NCBI RefSeq assembly: GCF_000090795.2
Contig: NW_003546328.1
Span: 180,306-244,305, forward strand
Direction of reading: 5' to 3'
From: Amphimedon queenslandica
Taxonomy: Eukaryota > Porifera > Demospongiae > Haplosclerida > Niphatidae
DNA length: 64,000 nt
Within the stretch, counting starts at the first letter, position 1. Each line of letters begins with the position of its first letter. The notes under the pieces were generated by a model. The model did no database searches, was not told where the DNA came from, and was given only the letters and a program-made list of their open reading frames with translations. Made by a program: the position numbers and the translations under genes. Positions 57,201 to 64,000 of the stretch are shown here, in pieces.

Positions 57201-59007
57201 CATAATATGACACAATAGGGTCTATTCCTTTGTAGGCAAAACATCAAATGTACTCTAATGGATGAATTGTTGCTAATTACTTTTTGCTAATTGTTGCTAT
57301 TCTCTTTTGTTAGGTGTTGCTATTTTGATCGGGCAAGGATTCTATTGAAACACAATGCTGATACAACCATTAGGAATGCCAAGAATGAGCTACCGCTGCA
57401 TAGAGCATGTTGTGGGGACTGTAATATTGGGGTATGCCTCTCACTCTCTCTCTCTCTGTCTCTCTCTTTCTCTCTCTCTCTCCCTCTCCCCCCTCTCTTT
57501 CTCTCTGTCCTTATATTAAGTTTATGTTACTCTTTTTGCTGTAGATTGTGCTTCAATTGGCTGAAGTCTTTACTGACCTTGACCTCAGGGACAAAGATGG
57601 TTGGACTCCATTAATGTTTGCAGCTCGCTCAAAGTCCCCAGCCATTGTTCACTATTTGCTGCAAAGAGGGGTTGACCCTAATCATCAGCAAGTAATTGCA
57701 AATTTCACGGATTCCTTCCTGATTTGCGCGAAATAAAATCTGCGAAAATCAATTGAATATGGTACCCACATAGCACATGGTAGAAGTTGCTATTAGAATT
57801 TTAGTAGATTTGCAAAATATAATTTCCTCAAAAAAACCATTAATTTATTTATTTTATTTTATACACTGTATTTTCTTTTTAGTCTGTGGGTCTCACTGCA
57901 CTACATTTAGCTGTACAGGAGAACCAGTTGGATATATGCCAGCTATTATTGAAATACAAAGCTAATCCTAATATACCAGGAGGACCGCAATTATTGACAC
58001 CACTTCATATTGCTGCACACAAGTAAAAAGATGTGACTAAGTGGGATTTATTATTTATTTATTTTGTCTTTATTATTATTAAAGGTCATTTAAGGATATT
58101 TGCCTGCTCTTGTCTGATAATGGAGCAGATATTTCTATACAGGATAAAGATGGAGACACTCCTCTGGCCCTGACCAATGACCCGTCAATAAAGGAATCCA
58201 TTACAAGTATGAATAATGATAATAGTTTTCATCTATCTATACTTATCTTATTCATTCTCTATTATTACCATTATCCTTTTGCCACTATTTATTGCATGAT
58301 AATAAATAATCATACTACTACTAATAATAATAATCATAATAATTGTGATAAACGTTGAGTTGTATCAATTTATCCAGTAATAATATAATTTTTTTCAATT
58401 TTTAATCATTTAAAATTTTAACTCTATCCATTTACTGATAGGTGCCCATGTCACTTATGAGGACAGGATGAGAGAGAGAAGCAACAGTCATCCGACCACG
58501 CCCCCTCCCTGCATGCTCTACAGCTTATTCAGACGAGACAGCAAAAAAGAAAAATATGAAGAGACCAACTGTCGCTGCCAGGACATGGTAACAGAGAAAG
58601 AAGAGTGTCTCAAGGAACTCGTCATAAAAATAAAAACCCTTCAGGGTGAAAACGAGTATGTTCACTCTCGACTCAAGTCCTGCGAAGATGAACTTAAGCA
58701 AAGGGAACTCTCGGATAAAATGTGTGGGCTTGATTTATGGGATGAGGAGGAGGAGGAGGGAGGAGGAGGAGAAGAAGCAGGAAATAAAGTGTCCTCTAAA
58801 CCCTGGTGGCTTGTCGGAGAGCACGAGATAAAGATATCCGACGAAGCTATTAATAATAATTGGGAGAGTTTTCAAAAGTTCTTCGACGTTTATTTGGGTA
58901 CCTTTAGATCGATTGATGTCGTTGTGAAGAAGATAAATCGTCCACCTGACGTCTGGGAGTGCTGCACTAGGAAGACTTTCCAAAAAGAAGTAGAGCAATT
59001 GAGGTAA

Positions 59008-59080
<73 letters not shown>

Positions 59081-60616
59081 GAAAATGAGGGAGGAGAGAG
59101 ATCGAGGTGTTGCTATTTAATTTTAAGTATCTTATAATATGTATATTTAATTATTCTCTTTTCTTTATCCAGTCGACTGCAGTGTCCCTATGTAGTTCAA
59201 TTCATGGGAGCTATCATGGTCCCTAGTTCAGGACTTTACTGTCTAGTGATGGAATATATGCCCAACAATGACCTCCATACTCTCATGCACGTTAAGAAGA
59301 CACAGCTCAGTAAACTGGAAAAGACACAAATAGTAAGCAGTAGACGAGACAAGGTTTCCCAGTACACTGCTCGAGCTTTTTTTCAGTAAATTTTTCAAGT
59401 TGCTCAAAAAATGGACTAAAAATTGTAGTACAGTACATTGTATTTGGTCAAATTTTGCCAAAATGACTAGGAGAAAATTCTTCATTTTAATATTTTAAAA
59501 ATACATATACATGTTTTTTGTTATGTAGCAAGCTTGAGCTCATTCTGATCAAAATTGGATTTTTTTAGAAAATTTTAAAGTTACTTTAAAATTGGGCCCA
59601 AGTCCCTGTACTGTAGTATAGGGTATTTTGCTAAAATCACCAGGAGAGAGTTTTTTGTTTTACATTTTCCAATGTATTTGTACTTATGTTGTGTAAAAAT
59701 AGTAATTCTGCAAAATTTGATTTTTAACGAATTTTTAAAGTTGTTCTCAGCTTAGCTCTTTTGCTCACACTGCATGTTTTTGTGGGAAACCCCGAGATGA
59801 GAGAGAGAAGGAAAGAATCCCGTGATTATTATCCTTCCTCATTCTAGATCAGAGATATAGCGGCTGGTATGGCTTATCTCCACTCATTCCCCATCATACA
59901 CAGAAACCTCATTCCCAGTAATGTACTGATCGGCGAGAAGATGAACGCAAAGGTCTCGGACTTTGGACTGTACAACACTAAAGTCCAAACTAACTTCTAC
60001 GCTGACTTGCGCAAGCTTTGCCTGAAAGATGGTAACAAGAGACCTTACTACAGAGCACCTGAAATCATTGAGAAGAATGATTTCTCCACTGCTAGTGATG
60101 TCTACTCATTTGGTTAGTGTGAGACTGTATGAATACTATACGAAGTGTCTTAATAACTTGTGCTATTTTTTATTATAATATAAACCTTACTGTGCTTTGC
60201 TTTCAACATGCCAAATCTGCATTAGTCATTACAGTAAGAAAAATTCATTTTAAAGAAACTGTAAAAGCAAAGCTTTTCTTGTTAACACCTTTATACATGT
60301 AAATTGGTCATTTTTCATTCTTTCTTTAGGCATCATGCTTCATGAGTTGGCCACTCAGAAAAGGCCATTTTCCGATGTAGACCCTTGCTCCAATGCCATG
60401 GTGTGGGTCATGAAACTGCTGATGGGAGCAAGGCCAGTCATACCATCATATCTTGAGCCATCCTGCAAACAAATGATGGCAAGACTGTGGCACGCTGATC
60501 CCTCAATGAGGCCGACTTTTAAAGAATTTCTTGTCAAATGTGAAGAAAAACTTAAAGCAGAGAAAGAAGCAGCTCGAGCTGCTACTGCTCAAACTGCACA
60601 AGAAGGATCGGAATGA
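54264..60616 (+). CDS. ankyrin-repeat protein with C-terminal pseudokinase-like domain
   Basis: Twelve exons: 54264-54954, 55728-55979, 56301-56506, 56578-56792, 57314-57431, 57545-57691, 57883-58022, 58085-58206, 58442-59003, 59173-59332, 59848-60112, 60330-60616; 1054 residues. Residues about 1-630 contain a dozen or more ankyrin repeats (GWTALKLAARKG, GETPLYLSVESGN, SPLFLAARGGN, GWTPLMFAARS, GLTALHLAVQEN). A coiled coil (MVTEKEECLKEL) and an acidic EEEEEGGGG stretch follow, then a kinase fold: VVVKKI (Lys793), a hinge VMEYMPNNDL, HRNLIPSN, SDFGL, RAPEI, SDVYSFGIMLHEL, RPTFKEF. The HRD Asp is Asn891 and the P-loop glycines are not obvious, so catalysis is doubtful. The domain looks TKL-like. 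The start could be further upstream in the same frame. Confidence 0.87.
56060..56220. repeat. imperfect tandem repeat in ankyrin-kinase intron 2
   Basis: ATTCATGATTGACCTTCTAA-type units, about 31-38 bp apart, repeat at least five times. Confidence 0.75.
57693..57838. mobile_element. MITE remnant abutting a splice donor
   Basis: Internal blocks GATTCCTTCCTGATTTGC, AATATGGTACC and AGAATTTTAGTAGATTT match the element at 11921-12111. It begins right at the exon 6 donor (CAGCAA|GTAATT) and ends with the AAAAAAACCA part of the TIR. Confidence 0.7.
59008..59078. repeat. (GA)n tract in ankyrin-kinase intron 9
   Basis: Nearly pure GA dinucleotides directly after the exon 9 donor. Confidence 0.9.
59375..59750. 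repeat. dispersed AT-rich repeat, ankyrin-kinase intron 10
   Basis: Inverse orientation of the family: TTATGTAGCAAGCTTGAGCTCATTCTGATC and related blocks in two units. Confidence 0.7.
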
Positions 60617-60844
60617 TTTTAATGTATTAATAATGTAATATATTATAATTTTGTTCTATAACAAAGAAGTGTATTATCATTTTTTTGATAAATAATTGTT
60701 TTTGTATAAAGTTGTGTTTTCTATTAATAAATGTATATACTCTGTGCAATCAACAAACTTAATGTATTTGTTAATAATAATAATTACTAATCACTAATAA
60801 GAGGTCAAAGAATTAAAATAATGACTTTTTAAATATCCTGTGGT

Positions 60845-61499
60845 TTAGAACAAGAGGTCAGGGATCATCTGAGGGTTGAGGTAGGATATGTCGTCCCACG
60901 GATGACGATAGAGACCTTGCTTCAATCTCTTCTGGTCTAGATAGTGACCTAAAATCACACGGAAAGATAAAGCCTGCAGAGGATCTATTCTAGTCATATT
61001 TTCTTAAGATGGTCATAACTCAAACAATTTCATTTGACAACTTACCCATAATTAAGGCATCATTATAGCATTAAAAAATGAAATAAAAATAACGAATGAT
61101 TTCAGAGCCATTTTTCAGAAGAAGCATGGGCTATAGTTTTCTGTCAAAAATGTGCTATAGTACACGTATATACAGGAAGCTGGCTTATTTCTAAAATGGT
61201 CATAACTCAAGAAATTTCAGTCAGAATTGGCTCAAACCTTTTACATAGCATAAGTATATAAATTATGTATCAGAAATGTAAACATGAGCTATATTGCAGG
61301 ACATTTTTCAGAAAAAAGCTTACTCTTAGATGACAGAAAATATTACAAAACAATTGTGGGGTTTTTAGCTGACAAAAAACACTCACCAATAAATCCCATA
61401 GTTCTCCCAAGAACAAACAAACCATTCAATGTACCAATCTCCAAATACTCGTGTGCCTCCTCTCTGCAATAGACAGCATCATTATTACTATTATTATTA

Positions 61500-61546
<47 letters not shown>

Positions 61547-64000
61547 TAATAATTATTACAGCTTACGGTGTGAATGCTCCACTGTAACGAATGAGATCAA
61601 CAAATGAAGTAGCAATGACACCATCAACATTCAATATAAGATTAGGCTTCTACAGTACACACGAATAATAATAATAATATAAATGAAAATGTTCCTGTTT
61701 TTTTTTGACTGACTTTTGATGTGGTGATTTTCTCTACTTCAAGTGCATAGTCCAGTACATGAGTAACTGGGAAATTACTCTTAACAAACTCTTTAATGAT
61801 AAGGACCCTCATGTCAGGATTGTTAAGCTAAGGAAAGGAAAGCATTACCAGTAAGAGAAGTATCCATGCAATAATACAAAAAATAATACAACTCACTGAT
61901 TTGACACGGTGTCCAATTCCCATAATGAGCTTGTGCTGTTTGCGTGTTTCATTCACAAACTCCATTGGGATTATGCCAGAATCATAAGCTTCAGAGAACT
62001 GAGTGGCAGCACCATCCAATGCACCACCAAACCTATCACCCTAAAAGAAAGAAAATATATATGTACCAGCACTTAGTAATAGATTAAAACTACATGTACT
62101 AGTAATGCCCCCTTAATTTCATAATAGCAAAATCTATTCTATTCTTAATAGTAGCTCACAATGGTAAGTAAACCAGAAGTCAGTGATGACACGAGATCCT
62201 TGCCTGCTCTAGTGGTTACAATGGTATTGTGGGCACCTGAGACTGCTGGACCGTGATCTGCTGTCACCATCAGACACATCTCTAGAAACTTGCAAGCATA
62301 TTCGGGCAACCTACCGTAGATAATGAAGGAGCATAAGGAGTAATGAAGGAATACCTTCTTTGGAACCAGAGTAGACTAAGGACACCTCCTATTCCAATCT
62401 CCTCCTTGAAGACATCAGATATAGGCATACCAGCATAGAGCAGCTCCTCTCCTCTCTCGTCACAGATACTGGAAAGGAAAGATGACGGCTTTCTAATAAG
62501 ACCGAGCTCCTGGGGAGAAGAGAAATAAAATAAAACAAAAATTAAAAGATTATTATATATACTTGAGCCCATGAGTAGTCCATTGGTAGAGTTGGTGGTT
62601 GTTTCTCAGGAGCAGGTACAATCAGTCCAGCTGCTACCAGTTGCTCATACACCTCTCTGTAATGAAATGCATTAAGTGACCTACTTATACTCTGATATTC
62701 CCTGACCTGATAACTGTTCCAAGTGTATCAAAGCTATCAGGAACAATAGCACCAGCTTCTAAAAGTGCCTAGTGAAATATCATAGGCATCATCGACATGA
62801 TACCACTCTTGATAATATGTACATTATCAACAATTTATCTAAGGAACATTATCACTAATGTCCTGTATCTTATCATTAACATTGCTGTATTGTAGTGTTA
62901 CCTTGTTTTTAGCATCAGCTGTTTCTTTATCACTAGTAGCACAAGCACCAGCATGACCAAACTGGACCTGGAGAATAGAACAAAGAGAGAGGGGGGGGGA
63001 GGGGGAAGAGAGGGATCACATCAACCCAAGAGATGATTGGGATTACTTCTGATGAGAACATTTTAGCACAAGTACCAATGCACCAGGCAATAACTGGCTT
63101 GAACAATCTCCCTGACTTAACATTCTTGCATATCTCATACTCTTCTATTCCGCCAACCTAACAAAAATTTATTCATTTATTTAACTTTATTTTGTCTCAC
63201 TTCTCCTAACACAACTAGAATCTTGACGTCCGGGTTGTCATGATAGCGAAAGATGTGATCCATAAATGTTGTCCCAGGGTACCTGTCCCCTCCAATAGCA
63301 ACTCCTTCATAGACCCCATTAGTACAGCCTGATATTATATTATTGAGCTCGTTTGACATACCACCAGAGCGAGACACATAAGCGACACTAGTAAAGAGGG
63401 TGTGGTTATTAATGGGTGTGGTCAGACACACCTACCTCCCGGGACGATACAGTTTGGATGAGATGATGTTATCGGTCATTCCTCCAGTGTTGCCGATTTT
63501 GAAGCAGCCTGGTTTGATCCCACCCACCTAATGAGTTTAAATCTTTGATTGTGTGACTGGTATATACTTACTGTAGCTGGACCAATGATTGAGACTTTCT
63601 TTTCATTGGCCATTTTGATCAGCTTCTTAGTGAGATTCTCTGGGATACCCTCAGCAATGATAGCAATACACTTGAACTAAGAATGGAGGAGAGATTTACT
63701 TAGTACTGCAATGCAAAAGGATATGGGCTTGAATGTAAATGTGTGTACATGTACAAAGCACATTGTTATAATACAGATATGTGCACATATACAGATAACA
63801 TTATACAGATAATGGACATATCTTACTTGTTTATAGGTCATAGCTTCAACTGATGCCTCATATGCTGAACGAAGAGAAGCAAAATTGACAAGAACATCAG
63901 CCTCGGGGTGCTTGGCAGCTGCTTCAGACATATTCTTATAAACTACAAAAAAGTATGGAAATTAACCTCATTAATCATTAACCACTTTACCTGGTAAAAG
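60845..64000 (-). CDS. ACLY: ATP-citrate lyase, C-terminal part (partial)
   Basis: The gene enters from the right edge and ends at the stop at 60845. Exons in reading order contain [102 protein letters not shown] (phospho-acceptor His), [35 protein letters not shown], then the citrate-synthase-like part [72 protein letters not shown], and finally [23 protein letters not shown]. It makes cytosolic acetyl-CoA from citrate. The N-terminal ATP-grasp and CoA-binding start lie outside the window. The last intron contains the satellite-like repeat. The gap 60617-60844 to the convergent ankyrin-kinase gene is empty. Confidence 0.96.
60985..61305 (-). repeat. satellite-related repeat in the last ACLY intron
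   Basis: Two partial units that read, on the minus strand, ACATTTCTGATACATAAT, CTTATGCTATGTAAAAGG, TTGAGCCAATTCTGACTGAAATTTCTTGAGTTATGACC: the same order of blocks as the SPC25 intron satellite. Confidence 0.85.
61488..61547. repeat. (ATT)n microsatellite in ACLY intron
   Basis: About 18 ATT units, with one or two interruptions. Confidence 0.9.

Overview
The window is animal nuclear DNA: AT-rich, densely packed, with mostly short introns (many of about 50-150 bp) and several gene pairs that start within about 100 bp of each other. The gene set (CFAP210, SPC25, ACMSD, XRCC3, RAB18, RPL27, RRP7A, OSGEPL1, LANCL, Ral, ATP-citrate lyase) is metazoan. Compactness, lineage-specific tandem families and the mixed domain architecture of one adaptor suggest an early-branching animal, most likely a demosponge such as Amphimedon; that assignment is inference. 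I see no rRNA, tRNA, CRISPR or bacterial operon structure. I joined exons by hand using GT-AG (occasionally GC-AG) sites, reading phase and remembered similarity to human proteins.

Layout. 0-4 kb: 5' end of a secreted protein (minus), then a Ral GTPase copy (plus) with an unusual P-loop. 4.1-7.0 kb: ACMSD (minus, 11 exons). 7.6-17.1 kb: five tandem intronless minus-strand genes plus one truncated copy for a cysteine-rich, probably GPI-anchored protein that I do not recognise; a broken duplicate of the 3' end of OSGEPL1 lies among them. 17.6-20.6 kb: OSGEPL1 (minus), head-to-head with intronless XRCC3 (plus). 20.9-23.9 kb: PHOSPHO-type HAD phosphatase (minus), head-to-head with CFAP210 (plus). 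24.2-24.9 kb: second Ral copy with an intact P-loop. 25.7-32.2 kb: a 13-exon adaptor (minus) that combines an MRL-type (RIAM/lamellipodin) N-terminus, RA and PH domains and a Grb7-type SH2 domain. 32.8-34.6 kb LANCL and 34.8-38.3 kb SPC25 (both plus); SPC25 intron 1 holds a satellite array of about 13 units. 38.4-49.9 kb: eight tandem minus-strand genes for mannose-6-phosphate-receptor-like type I membrane proteins. 50.0-53.4 kb: RRP7A (plus), RAB18 (minus), RPL27 (plus). 54.3-60.6 kb: ankyrin-repeat protein with a C-terminal kinase-like domain lacking the catalytic Asp. 60.8-64 kb: C-terminal part of ATP-citrate lyase (minus), running off the window.

Most genes are unrelated housekeeping functions. 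The two tandem families (secreted Cys-rich proteins; sorting-receptor-like proteins with paired CACGTG boxes upstream of three copies) are the accessory content. Repeats are abundant: a dispersed AT-rich repeat shares its core with the SPC25 intron satellite, and several foldback/MITE-like elements show recognisable target-site duplications, one of them inside a coding exon.
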